DNA of 64,000 nt from positions 40,617,501-40,681,500 of the forward strand of contig NC_080591.1 in NCBI RefSeq assembly GCF_029962835.1, written 5' to 3'. How positions within the stretch are numbered: the stretch's first letter is position 1; every line of letters begins with the position of its first letter. The notes under the pieces are model-generated. The model had not been told where the DNA came from and made no database searches. It saw nothing but the letters and a program-made list of their open reading frames with translations. Positions 51,985 to 63,748 of this stretch are shown here, one piece after another. This DNA comes from Magnolia sinica. Lineage: Eukaryota > Streptophyta > Magnoliopsida > Magnoliales > Magnoliaceae. Made by a program: the position numbers and the translations under genes.

Positions 51985-54633
51985 GTTGTTCCGAAGAAGA
52001 AGTCCTCATTGTTGACAGGCCTTCGAAAGAGCAAAAGGTGGAGACTTGCAGCCTGACCTTCACTAAAGAGGATGCCCAAGGAATCCACCATTCGCACATG
52101 ATGCGCTTGTGATCACACTGACCATAGCTAACCGTAAAGTGTTTTAGATCCTCGTGGACATTGGATCATCAGCTGATATCTTCTTAAAAAGGCCAAGCTA
52201 TATGTCCTAAAGGGGGGTGAATAGGACTATGTCAAATTAAAACTTAACAGCAAAATTTAAATAAATTAAAAACAGATAGCAATAGACTATCCCACAATGC
52301 TAAATTTAAAGACAACCTCAAAAGAACGAGTATTGAGAGATTGATACAAATGTTATTCTAACGACAACCTTAATTACACCATAAAAACCAAGGGTTTGTG
52401 GCAGGAAAACCTTACTAGAACGGTTTGTGTATCAAAAACTCAAACTATTATAGAGGAATAAAAAATAAATAGCAAGAAAGAAATTCTAAGCTATTACAAC
52501 ATTCCCACACATCCAAGGATTACAACATTCTCCACAAATGTAATAAGAAAATTTACAACCATTCACAAAAAGAAATAAACATTCAAACCACAAGACACAA
52601 AGAATTATAGTGGTTCGCTCGTGTGTACACCAACTGTTTAGAAAAATAGTCACACAACTACTCCACTCCTAACATCCTCACATAGTGGATATTAGCGTTC
52701 ACTATGAAAATAGGTTTTTCCAGGTTCACCTAAAACCCTCACAATTGTGTCTTTCAAGTGGGCTTACACAATTCAAAAACTCCACACTCTGAGTTTTCTA
52801 GATCACCTCAGACAAACCAAAACAGAGATTTTTCTGGCACAATCTCAAAAATTAAAACAGAAATTTACAATAATGTAAAATACCTGGATATTCTCTTTTT
52901 GATTCCGCCCAGAAGAACCAAATCGGAGTAGAATTTCAACGTAGAACTTCAATGTCCAAACTCACTTATGAAATGTTTCTAAGTTCTAAATTGATTTTAA
53001 ATTAAATCAAGTTGGGCTAGCTCTATTTAATTTTGATTCCAAGAAAAGGGCAATTCTCAATCCCTTCTTCAAATATGATTGGAATAAAGAATATAAAATC
53101 AAATATAATAAGGCTAAATTAAGAGAATATTAAATGAGCACAATATAGCTTAAAAAGAACACTAACTTATCTCTCAGAGTGGCATATTGATTTATCTTGA
53201 ATTGAATAAAAAAACTCTTAAATTCGTGTTTTATTTATAGGTGAAGAAATCACGTTCACGACTGATCCTGTGGACACTATGACTGGTTGTAGGACCAACA
53301 AATTTTTAAAATTTTGAACGTGATAAGATAAACCCGTTACACGACTAGTTGTAGGCCCTCCACGACCGGTCGAGGGACCTCCACAACTGGTCGTGACCTA
53401 TCCATGACTGGTCGTGTGGAACCTAGAATACTTACTGGACTTTAAGTCATAATTGCAGGACTGGTCGTGAACTAGTTGAGCATTGTTCACACGACCGGTC
53501 GAGTAGTCTCCAGGACTGGTCGTGCTTAACCAAAAATTTTAAAAATCGGCAACAAAGTTAGGACTGGTCGTAGAATTTCTTGGACTAGTTAAGCCAGTGC
53601 TAGGACTAGTCGAGAAACAGACTATTCACTTATAAAATGCTATAATTGAATTATGTATTCAAAATGACCTACCATAAGGTCAATCTAAGGTCATTCATAC
53701 CTTAACCATGATGTATAAATATTGACATCTCTTTTTCTTCAGTCGATAGTCATTCTTTGAAGTTCACGAATGAAGCTTGAACTTGAGATCTTTTGAAGAA
53801 TATTCAAACTTAAATTTGTAGCCTTAAGAAGCTTGAACTTGAAATATCTTAAATCTTGAGCTTGAGGGTCAAAGTACAAAGACATTGTCTTGACTTGGAG
53901 CTTGAATTATGAATCTTGAACATCGAACACTCACTTAATGGTGTACTCGAACAAGACCATGTAATCTTACCTTTCTTGAAGTAAAGACCTTTGTTCTTGA
54001 GTGATGCAAAGTCTTCATGATATAAAAGCGCTACATATAGATTCCAAGAGAGGTTTTGGCACTACTATATTTGACAATTATAGGAGCTAGAAACCATAGC
54101 ACTTACACTTCTTCACTCAAGCTTTCGACGAAATGGGAGTTAGTCGATCTCGACTTCGACCTGTCAAAACCCCATTGCTCGGTTTCTTAGGCGGACAAGT
54201 CATACATGAGTGGGCAATACAGCTCCCACTTACGGCCAGAGATGGACGAAACCAGGTCACTATAATGGTTGACTTCTTAGTAGTGGACTGTCCGTCTGTC
54301 TACAATGCGATCATTGGCCGACCATCTCTAAATGCCCTGCGAGCTGTAGTCTCGACCTACTACCTAGCCATGAAGTTTCCGACCGAGCAAGACGTCGGAT
54401 CAGTGAAGGGCGATCAACACGAAGCTCGGCAGTGCTACGCGATGGCACTAAGAGCTTCACACCAAGCAATGACCGTCACCTCTCTGGATCCTCGTGAGGA
54501 TTCCAAAGAAAGAGGTTGTCCCATGGAAGACCTTGTTCTCGTCCCACTCGACGAGTCTGACCCATCTAGGAGTGTCCAAATTAGGTCGTCCCTGACAGGA
54601 CCATTACAGGACAAAATGATAGCTCTCCTCTAA
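51985..54633 (+). pseudogene. Tat protease, split by a 1.9-kb insertion
   Basis: Before the insertion the frame reads ILVDIGSSADIF (aspartic protease D-[ST]-G, here DIGSS). After it, at 54118, it reads AFDEMGVSRSRLRPVKTPLL, GFLGGQVIHEWAIQLPLT and DFLVVDCPSVYNAIIGRPSL, the conserved flap and C-terminal part. The reading frame would be continuous without the insertion and one copy of its duplication. Confidence 0.85.
52186..54107. mobile_element. Unclassified 1.9-kb insertion in the Tat protease
   Basis: CTTCTT flanks it at 52180-52185 and 54108-54113. It starts AAAAAGGCCAAGCTATATGT and ends CATAGCACTTACA. It is non-coding. The left part has CTAAAGGGGGGTGAATAGG, and 53260-53610 has many CGACCGGTCG / GACTGGTCGTG motifs like those of the Copia LTR at 23864. 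An LTR of another family in minus orientation is possible, but canonical TG...CA ends do not fit the left edge. Confidence 0.6.
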
Positions 54634-54699
54634 CGTTATACGAATGTCTTCACGTGATCTCATGAATACATGTCCAGCATTGACTCCAAAATCATCGTG

Positions 54700-55950
54700 C
54701 ACCGCCTGAACGTCGATCCAACTCACCGAACAATTCGACAGAAGCACCTTGGGCTCAGCCCCGAAAGATATGTAGTGATCGGAGAAGAAGTCGACAAACT
54801 CCTCAAGGCCTATTCATTAAGGAAGTCTATTATCCAGACTGGATAGTCAACATTATGTTGGTTAAGAAGGCTAATGGAAAATGGCGGGTTTATGTTGACT
54901 ACACAGACCTGAATAAGGCCTGCCCCAAAGATAGCTTTCCCCTTCCCCGAATTGATCAACTTGTTGACAGCACCGTTGGGCATGAGCTACTTAGTTTTAT
55001 GGATGCTTATTCTGGTTATAATCAAATTGTAATGCACCCACATGATAAGACAAAAACCACCTTTGTCATTGATAAAGGTCTTTATTGTTACCATGTTATG
55101 TCTTTTGGTTTGAAAATTGTCAGGGCCACTTATCAACGACTGATCAACAAAATGTTCTCCCACCAGATAGGGCAAACAATGGAAGTCTACGTCGACAACT
55201 TGCTCTTAAAGAGCATTAAGGCTACATATCACATCTCTAATCTCGAGGAAACATTCAGCGTGCTTCATAAATATCAGATGAAGTTGAATCCGAACAAACG
55301 GGCTTTCGGGATTGGTTCGGGAAAGTTCCTTTATTTCTTGGTCAGCCAACGAGGGATTGAAGTAAACCCTAAGAAGATCAAAGCTCTGCTCGACATGGAT
55401 TCACCAAGGACGATCAAAGATGTTCAATAGCTTATGGGAAGGATCACCACACTCAATTGCTCCATGTCCGGAGATACAAATAAATGTCTCCCTTTCTTCA
55501 AACAATTGAAAGGTAAACAAGTGGTAGAATGGACAGAAGAATGTGAATCTCTACTGTTGTACTCAAGCTCAAGCAGTATCTGGAATCGTCGCCATTGCTT
55601 TCCAAACCCAAGCAAGGCAAATCTCTACTACTATACTTGGCTATTTTCGATGCGAAAGTTAGCTTGGCCTTAATCAGGGAACACGAAGGGAAGAAATTCC
55701 CAATATACTATGTTAGCAATGCCCTAGTGGCAGCCAAAACTAGATAATCAGGCCTAGAAAAACTAACATTAGCCTTGGTTACCTCTTCCCGACAACCACA
55801 ACCGTATTTCCAAGCTCACACCATCATCGTCTTGACCGATCAACCACTCTGTCAAGTGCTCCAAAAGCCTAAAGCTTCGAGAAGACTGATTAAGTGGGCG
55901 ATCGAGTTGAGTGAGTTCGATATTAAGTACCGTCCTTGAATAGCCATTAA
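54700..55950 (+). pseudogene. Tat reverse transcriptase and first RNase H
   Basis: RT: MLVKKANGKWRVYVDYTDLN, KACPKDSFPLPRIDQLVD, LLSFMDAYSGYNQIVMHP, then the catalytic box as VYVDNLLLKS, where relatives have YVDD. LEETFSVLHKYQMKLNPNK follows. A stop after TIKDVQ (55428) and frameshifts precede the RNase H-like segments (SLALIREHEGKKFPIYYVSN, LTDQPLCQVLQKPKASRR, ELSEFDIKYRP). The D-to-N change would abolish polymerase activity. Confidence 0.85.
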
Positions 55951-56059
55951 AGGACAGGCAGTGGTGTACTTAATTGTCGAACTAACTCCTACACTCAGAC
56001 AAGAAACAGAGCTACTTAGGCATGAACTTGCCCTGGAAGTTCAACAAGGTCAGACATCT

Positions 56060-56480
56060 GGATCACAGGTTGATCCTGACCTACCCAAGTGCACGCTATA
56101 TGCTGATGGCTCATCCAACTTTAAGGCAAGTGGGGCTAGGATAGTCCTGGAAACCCCAGATCCTACATGCATGTAACAAGCCTTAAGATTTGGATTTTAA
56201 GCCTCTAATAATGTAGCAAAATACGAATACTTACTCGTCGGACTGAGGCAGGAGGCCACTATGGGAGCTCAGCATCTCAAAGTCTTTAAAGACTCCCAAT
56301 TGGTCATCAATCAAATAGCAGAGGCATACCAAATCAAGAAGGAGCGCATTAAAGCCTATCTACGGAAGGCCAAAGAATTGATCAGAAAATTTGAGGAATG
56401 CAGTGTTGCTCTGATTCCTCGGGTGGAAAATTCTAAAGCTGACATGCTGGCAAAGCTAGCCACTACATATGAAGACAATA
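56060..56480 (+). pseudogene. Tat second (archaeal-type) RNase H
   Basis: LYADGSSNFKASGARIVLE, then after stops ASNNVAKYEYLLVGLRQEAT, LKVFKDSQLVINQIAEAYQ, NSKADMLAKLAT. The DGS...E...D...D pattern is kept. The same domain, additional to the ordinary RNase H, typifies Tat/Ogre elements. Confidence 0.82.
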
Positions 56481-56559
56481 TTCCAATATTTGTTCCAATT
56501 GAGTTCCTTACTAAACCAAGCATTGATGAGGCTGACCTTGCCACAGTTCTTCCAGTGAG

Positions 56560-57560
56560 CTCGAAACCTACTTGGATGGATCCAATCATCGAGTTCCTCA
56601 GGGAAGATAAGCTATTCGAAGATCGGATGGGAGCATGTAAACTATGGATGAAAGCAGCTCGCTTCACCATGGTCAATGACATCCTCTATAAGAGAGGGTT
56701 TTACCTCCATTATCTCAGATGTCTCCGACCAAATGAAGCAGAGTACATCCTAAGGGAAACACATAAGGGTATCTATAGAAACAACTTCAGAGGCCGAGCT
56801 TTAGCCCATAAGGTATTTGACAGGGCTATTATTGGCCAACTATCTAAGCAGATGCTCGGTAATTCGCTTAGAAGTGTGAAAAGTGCTAGCACTTCACAAA
56901 TATACCTCGATAGCCCACCGTTTGCTCAGTGGGGGATCGACATCATTGGCCCTCTCCCAACTAGCAAAGGTCAGACCAAGTTTGCTGTGGTGACAATCGA
57001 CTACTTCACGAAATGAGTTGAAGCCGAACCTCTGGCAAAAATAATTGAACAAAAGATCACATACTTCGTTTGGAAAAACATCATATGCAGATTCGAGATT
57101 CCTCCGACGATTGTCTCTGACAATGGAAAGCAGTTCGACAACAAGCAATTCTAAGGAATGTGCGAAAACCTTAGAATCTGCAACGTCTACTCTCTGTCGC
57201 GGCACCCGCAGGCCAATGGATAAGTCAAAGCAGTCAACAAAATCATCAAGCATCACCTCCGTACCAATCTCAAGAGGGCCAAGAGAACATGGGCCTAGGA
57301 ACTCCCTAAAGTCCTTTGGGCATACTGAACTACCACTCGAACAGCCACTGGGGAGACCCCCTTTTCCTTAGCATATTGGGCAGAGGTGGTCACTCCAGCA
57401 GAAATCGAGCTACCAATGGCTCAGACAGAGGCATTCGATGAACAAGTGAACTCTGAGCTAATGGTGCTGAATCTCGACCTTCTCGAGGAAAGGAGAGAAC
57501 AAGCTCAGATTTGAACCGCTATCTGCCAGCAATAAGTGATGTGTTTCTACAATTCTAGGG
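56560..57560 (+). pseudogene. Tat integrase
   Basis: FAQWGIDIIGPLPTSKGQTK, FAVVTIDYFTK, TIVSDNGKQFDN, then LSRHPQANG and ELPKVLWAY, TATGETPFSLAYWAEVVTP, AEIELPM. DDE core residues can be traced. The zinc-binding HHCC region upstream is degraded. At least six stops. Confidence 0.82.
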
Positions 57561-58195
57561 TGAAAGTTAGGAGGTTCTAAGCTAGTGACCTAGTCCTTCG
57601 AAGAACCTTCCAAAATACCAAGGAACCAAGATCAGGAACTTTGGGCTCGAACTAGGAAGGGCCCTGCATAGTAACAAGTATAAGCCAACTTAGATCGTAC
57701 CGCCTAGAAAATTTGAATGGTCAGCTCCTGTCATTCATGGAATGCCAAACATCTCAAGATCTATCATCCTTAGTAGATTGGTTCGAAGTTTACTGTAGGT
57801 TGATCAGCCTCAAGATAGAATAAATAAAAATATGTTGCAGCATGATTCCTATTGGGTCCATTATGTCTATCGAGTCCGAACAAGGTCCAATCTATAGGAT
57901 CCGACCTATCTATAAGATCTGACTTATGTTCAACCTAACCGTAAGATCTGACCCAAGTCTGATCTATATATAAGATTTGATTTATCTGCTAAATCCGGTC
58001 CAAATCCAATCTATCTACCAGATCCAACTCAACTATTGGGTGCAATCCACTTAACTTGAAAGCATCTGTGAATGAACACATTATCTCAAAAAAGGGGCAA
58101 ATTCCATTGATAAAGCCCCGAAGGGCATTTTACATCGATCTACATTAAAAAGAGAGAGAGAGAGAGAGAGAAGTTTGTCTTTAAGCCTTAGGGAG
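57561..58195. other. Tat spacer between integrase and antisense ORFs
   Basis: It contains a repeated GATC(C/T)GA(C/T)CTAT motif, for example ATCCGACCTATCTATAAGAT (57840-58040), and a (GA)n tract at about 58151-58171. No coding function is recognised. Confidence 0.6.
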
Positions 58196-59100
58196 CTACT
58201 TGGGAGTTGCGTCGTCACCAAATGCGTCAGAGCCTAACTCAGTATCATCAAAGCTAGAGAGGTCTAACTTTGGAAAGGCCTCCTTCATAGTCTCTACGCA
58301 CTTCGAGAAGCCTAGTCGGTATAAAGAATTTCTGTCATCCATGTATGCCCGTGAAGACTTATATTCTCTGACACCATCCTCCCGAGCTAAGGCAATAGCT
58401 ACTCGGGTTTCTACGTTGATCTTATGGAGCTTCTCTTCGGTCTCCCTAAGCTTTGCCCTTGCACCCTCAAGCTTTGCCTCTAACTCAACCTCCCGCCGAG
58501 CTGACTTATTAGAAGCCTCTACAAGAAGCTTCTTTGTGGCCTCCAACTCGGCCTCTAGAGAAGAAGCACGAGCCTGGGATTATACGGCCTCATATTCTTT
58601 ATGTGCGAGCTTCTGATCAGTCTTGCACATTTCCCCTTGTAGCTGAGTGATCTCACAATGCACCTTCAGTATACAAGGAGCAAGCTGCCAAGGAAAAGAA
58701 AGAATTAGTAAAGTCAAATGATCAGGGAGAAAAATGAACTACTTATGGAAACGCACTCACCCCAAGAAGGTTCATTGCCGCAAATGCGAGGATTGAGTTT
58801 GTGGGAGAGTCCAACAAGCTAAGGAATTCCACCTTAGACACGTGTCGATCTGCCTAAGGAAGGATCTCCTCAATAGCTTGGCGAAGGCCCCGACCTTTCT
58901 CCTTCTGAACTCCTAAAGGGCCAGCTGAAGGGCGACTAGTCTCTTCAGTCTCCATAGGTTAAGCCTCCGCAAAAGCCTTAGCAGCTCCCTAGGCCTTAGT
59001 AGGAGAAACCTCTTCCCGAATAGCTGTCCCAACCATTGCAATAGCAACTTCAAGGGTAGGCTTCGCCGCCACTTCCCCATCTCCAACCTCCACAACAACA
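58196..59100 (-). pseudogene. Tat antisense ORF, coiled-coil C-terminal part
   Basis: The frame MEATKKLLVEASNKSARREV, ELEAKLEGARAKLRETEEKL (58546 downward) is a strong coiled coil, ending GSDAFGDDATPK and a stop at 58196. Upstream, on the same strand, 58780-59100 can be read with stops (VGTAIREEVSP, EFLSLLDSPTNSILAFAAMN). This is the usual tail of Tat antisense proteins. Function unknown. Confidence 0.65.
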
Positions 59101-59570
59101 GGTAAAGAGGGGCCGACCTTCCCCTTGCTTTTTGAGGAGGTTTTTGCCTTCTTCCTTTTTTGGCACCGCTACTTCCTCCATGGAAGGCGCCTAGAGCTTG
59201 GAGGTGGGCCTTAGCAAAGGATGAGCTTCAAGCATTTCTGCATCACGACACGAAGAAACTCAATTATGGAATTCCATGAATTTTTTTAAGTCCTAAAGGT
59301 TGGCCAGGGTTCTTATCGAAGCTCTTACCGGTGAGGGCGAGGTCTAAGCTCGACTTAAGCAGCAGTTCAGGCTAGAGAAGTACTCTCTAAGATCGTTCGT
59401 CCTTCGTTAGCGATCTAGCTCCATTGATCTGAGCAAGAGATCCAACGTCCAGTAGGGAAGGATGCTTGGGAACAACTGCGACAGAAGACATGTGCAAACA
59501 AGTCAAGAACGCTCGAAAACTGACCAAGGAAAAGCCAAAGAATATCTAAGTCCGAGGAATATTAACCTGG

Positions 59571-60295
59571 CTTGGTAAATGTTGTGGGGACTAGGTGCTG
59601 ATCCAAGGATAGGTCGGCCACTTCCAAACATCTAGAGGCCCAAAACCACTTTTCCCTCTAATTCTTATTGGACGATGGGGGGATGATGCTTCCTCCAGTC
59701 CCCTGCCAAGCAAAGAGATAAGACTAGCCATGGTGAAACTTGTTCAACTTCAACTGGTATAGATGGAGGAACTCCTCGAAGGTGAGCTCGGGCTGCACTA
59801 GCTCAGACCATAAGACCGCACAGTTGATCAAAGCACTCCATCCATTGGGGATCATCTACCCCGGAGCTAAGTTCAGGCGAGCAAGTACCTACCTTACCAG
59901 ACCTTGCAGAGGGAGCCTAAAATGGCAACTGCTCCCTCTGGAGGACAATCAGGAAGCTCATCTGGCGAGGGAACCCGAAGAATTACAGACTTAGGAATAT
60001 GATACACTAGTCTAATCCGAGATAATGCTGCCTTAGTAAGGGTCGAGGGCACAGGACCTCTCGGACCCTCCTCGCAAGAGGACTCCTCCGGATCCTCTTC
60101 ACCAGACAGGCCATGGTCCACCCTAACCGGCCTCTCTGTTAAGGACCTCTCTATCACCCTCAATGACTGTGATGCAAGGAAATCGGCATCGGCCATCATC
60201 ACCAACGACGATGGTGGGTTCGACATTGTCCGAAGAGTACTCGGCCCACTATCGCCGTGGGAAGCCCCCTCCCATGAGCTCAAAGAGTCAGACAT
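59571..60295 (-). pseudogene. Tat antisense ORF, plant gypsy-type transposon domain
   Basis: It starts MSDSLSSWEGASHGDSGPST at 60295. It continues LTKAALSRIRLVYHIPKSVI, LRVPSPDELPDCPPEGAVAI; then after a frameshift VLWSELVQPELTFEEFLHLY, QLKLNKFHHG and REKWFWASRCLEVADLSLD, before a donor-like GTTAAT at 59569. It matches the 'putative gypsy type transposon' domain (PF04195, name from memory) found antisense in Tat elements. Broken by frameshift and stops. Confidence 0.72.
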
Positions 60296-60850
60296 GGTGG
60301 CTTTTATAGATGTTGAGAGTTGCTAACAAAGAAAGGGAAAAGAAATGAGGGGGTGAGTGAAGAATGGAGCTCACCGGGGAAGAAATGATGCCCGGCCGCT
60401 TCATCGAAAATCGCTTCTATAGCCTAAGGGAGACGACTGAAAAGGGAAAAATGCAAAGGGGTTTTTGGAATGGTATTAGGGCTTTCCTTATATAGGAGAG
60501 CCACATGGCAGCCCTTGAGTACTCCCATCAATGTGGGTTCCATACGACATTCCCTCGACTACCCCCGTCTCGATACATGGTGCGACTCTATGTGCCAGTC
60601 GACCCTAATATCGAGAATTGGCCACATGTCATTCTCTCATTGGTCTAACACTAAAACGACGGCTTGGCAGACCACGTGACCTCAAGCCACGATATGCCAC
60701 CTCGACTACGCCATACATGATAACTAATACGCCTCGACTCCTGTGCTTGCCACCATACTTGGCATTTATGACAACACAACCCGACTTAAGCTACATTCAG
60801 ACTTACTTCCCGAGCCTCCAAAGATTGACTCGAAAGTAAGGGGGGCTTAC

Positions 60851-61377
60851 TGTTAGGGGAAAAATAATACGGTCTATAAAAAGGGAACCAACTCTACAAC
60901 TAGCATGGACCCAATGGGCCAAACCATTTACGAGGCTTCTTCTGGTAAGAAAAGGCCGACCACATGGTAGGTCGGCATAGCCATAAGTCTACTCGATGAA
61001 CGGCCGACCTAGTAAAAGATCAGCATAACTACGTGTTGGTCATAGGTCGGCTATAGGTCGGCTGGACCATAGGTCAACCATAGCTCGACCATAGGTCAGT
61101 AATCGGTGTCAGCCTCAGGTGAATGCTGATCTGTCAAACAGATCAGTCATGCCTATCTCTGAGACATCGTCCGCCTTTGAAAGCCGACCTTATCCTGAGC
61201 AATCGGCCTGAGAATCTCTTGAACATCCCGAAGATATCTCCCAAGATCTTCGGGGAATAAGATCAAATCCTAAGGATCCTGGGTGCCTGTACCCTCCCGG
61301 GAAAATCTCCAGGTATAACTGGAAAGATCCACACAGAAGATCTCCAATATATCTGATCTCCTAAAGTGGAAAATCTA

Positions 61378-61422
<45 letters not shown>

Positions 61423-61636
61423 GGGTCCTTCACCAATCAAAGGTACTCATATTCTATCACAAAATACGAGTGGTGACTCTTTTCCAAGAGATCATCTTCT
61501 TTAAAAATACCCAAGATCCTGACTTAGGCATCGAAGGGTCCCCTGTACTAGCCAGGGTCTCCTTTATCTCTAACTTCCATCTGTGCAGGTTCTCAGGGGT
61601 TAACCATGGAGGATCTATTGAAAAATTGCATCAACA
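60851..61636 (+). repeat. Tat 3' LTR
   Basis: The LTR is 786 bp, longer than the 5' LTR. It has an extra run of GGTCGGC/GGTCAACC motifs near 61040-61100 and a (GTAT)n microsatellite at about 61386-61420 where the 5' LTR has ATATATATAAGG. Confidence 0.9.
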
Positions 61637-61641
61637 ACTAT

Positions 61642-62440
61642 GTATTACAAATTTACATTAAAGTAGCGTGAGTATAAGAATCTTCCAAGTCAATCATAGT
61701 TTCAAGAGGTGTTATAGAAATTGTTGGAAGTCTCCACCATGTAATGTTGTGTACGAACTCTCGTGAGAGCATCCTCGAAAGGAGATCCCGAGCATCAAGG
61801 ATAGGTTGCGGGCTTGCAACGACTAAGAACATCAGCGAGAATAACACCTGAAGATCTCTTAGTGTATTAATTTTTCTTTAGTGCTTTAAATAGCTTACAC
61901 TATGTAGCGTAGCTTAACCTTTACACTACACTCGTGAAAATAGCTTAAGTCGTGTGTAGCCTATACTATAGGCTAAATAGCATGCGCTACAGGCTAAATG
62001 GCCTAAGCTACATGCTACGTATTTAACATTACAAGTTATTTTTAACTAAAGCAATATAATCAATTAATGTTTTCAATGATTTATAACATTTTTTCTATTT
62101 TTAATAAAAATTAGTTAATCTTTTTAATGATCTTAGTAAAATAATATAAATAATAATATTAAATCAGTTCTATTGTTATTCCTTTATCTTTATACTTAAT
62201 CTTTGCCCCATTATTTTGATTAATTTAAGATGTCTTTCGAACAAGAAACAAAAGCATTTGATTTGGGAAACTCATTCACTTAATAATAAACAAAAGAAAG
62301 TAAAGAAGATAATCACATCATTTATTCATTCCAAGTTCTTTTACATCCATTTTTTCCCTTTGATTCCAAAATAGAATATTTATGAATTATAATATAAAAT
62401 AAATATTTAGCAGCGTTGTGTATGAGGGCATCATGCATTA
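61642..62440. other. AT-rich stretch with TAGCCTA / TAGGCTA palindromes
   Basis: 61880-62025 has repeated AGCTTA, GTAGCCTA, TAGGCTA and GCTACAGGC motifs in both orientations. 62030-62400 is AT-rich without features. Confidence 0.5.
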
Positions 62441-63559
62441 AGACACTGAGCTAAACGCAGTGCTGGAGGTCATTGTGTGCTGGAGATCATCGTTGTGCGC
62501 TGAACACTGTTGTGCGCTGAGCACTTTTATGCGCTCAGCCTGTTGTGTGCTCGACAGTGTTGTACGCTACCTCATGTTAAGCGCTACCTCTTGTTGTGAG
62601 CCAACAACATTATGCGCCGCACAATGCCTATTCTGCACAACGAGTGTGGACTCTACCTCTCTTCTTTCACAATCTTCTCCTTTTCAATGACTGGTTGCTA
62701 ATGACCCCCTTAGAGAGGTCATGGGGTATTTATAGCCCTCTCACACATGTGAACATGCCACACAGTCATTGTGCGGTATCCCTTGTGCGTCAATTCCCCT
62801 TTATGCAAATTCCTTTGTGCGGACTTCACTATGTGGGTTCCTTTGTGTGGATTCCACTGTGCGTGTTCCTTAGTGCAGACTCTACTGTGCGGTTCCTTTG
62901 TGTGAACTCCACTATGTGGTTCCTTTGTGCGCACAGTGCTTCCTACCGCACAACAATCATATGCGGACAATGCTCATTTACGCACAATGATCACTTGCGA
63001 GCAATGATCATTTTGTACACAATGATTTGCGCACAACGATCTCTTGTTGTCTTTCTTTCTCTCTTTTTATGCCTTAATAGATGCCCCTTGATCCTATATT
63101 TTTTTCTTTACAAAATAAACAATGCAGAATCAATATTTCAATTATTCTAACCCATTTTTTGCTTTCCTTTTCTTTGTTGTGCGCTTCATATAATTTTAGC
63201 GCACAACATTCCTTTCGCACAATGAGGTAGCACTGATCTATAAATACAAGATCCCCCATTCTTCTCCTTCACTTTGTTCTCCACCTGTCTCACCCTTTTG
63301 CACGTCAAACTCTCTTGCGCACAACAAACCCTTGCGCATAACAAAACTTAGCGTGCAACACCTCTTTGCACACAACAAAACTTAACGCACAATGATTTAT
63401 GCACAACATCTTATGCACAATCGCCCTCCGCACACTGCAGACTTAAGTTCCATTTGCCCATTTTCTCATCAAGCTTTTATACTTCTACTTCAATTTCCCG
63501 CAACTTAACAAAATTTTCTCTGATTTTAACTTGCTTATCGACTTTTGTGTAGATTTCCG
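62441..63559 (+). repeat. GCGCAC-rich LTR-like leader
   Basis: Dozens of GTGCGC / GCGCAC motifs (TTGTGCGCTGAGCAC, TTGCGCACAACAAA, CACTGTGCGG) occur across 1 kb. Two TATA-like boxes with nearby downstream leaders lie at 62728 (GTATTTATAGCC) and 63238 (CTATAAATACAAG). This suggests LTR or promoter sequence of an unidentified retroelement oriented to the right. Confidence 0.45.
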
Positions 63560-63748
63560 ATGTCTAGCTCCAAAAGACCTTATGCCTCCTCAAGTACTGT
63601 TGGGCTCACCGACTCACAACTAACTGACACCCATAGTCAGAAAAGACCCAGATCTGTTGAAGGCTACTCCTCCTTTAAAGAACCAACTCCTACTATTATC
63701 AACTTTGCTGATCGCATCCAGCATCTGTCTGACCATGTCATGCCCTAA
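63560..63748 (+). CDS. Short ORF start, truncated by an LTR; not recognised
   Basis: MSSSKRPYASSSTVGLTDSQ, then QKRPRSVEGYSSF and INFADRIQHLSDHV. The ATG lies 60 bp after a leader without other ATGs in that frame. At 63736 a new LTR begins, so the frame is cut short. It could be the first codons of a retroelement gag-like ORF; no family is recognised. Confidence 0.35.
   Translation: MSSSKRPYASSSTVGLTDSQLTDTHSQKRPRSVEGYSSFKEPTPTIINFADRIQHLSDHVMP

Larger units (their letters stand above)
49551..61636 (+). mobile_element. Tat-lineage Gypsy retrotransposon (12.1 kb including an insertion)
   Basis: LTRs at 49551-50299 and 60851-61636 start TGTTAGGGGAAAAATAAT. The 3' LTR ends TTGCATCAACA and the 5' LTR ends CATCAATA. 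TSD ACTAT occurs at 49546-49550 and 61637-61641. The primer site TTTGGCATCGTCTGTGGGAA follows the left LTR, and the purine tract AAGTAAGGGGGGCTTAC precedes the right one. Gag, protease, RT, RNase H, a second (archaeal-type) RNase H and integrase are in order, with antisense ORFs before the 3' LTR. The dual RNase H and antisense ORFs are Tat hallmarks. Stops throughout. Confidence 0.93.

Noticed and set aside
52186..54107. Solo LTR
   Set aside because: Right edge ends CA, but the left edge lacks TG and starts with A5; left unclassified.
62596..63150. 184-residue ORF
   Set aside because: Translation of GCGCAC-motif DNA; no domain and no coding-like composition.
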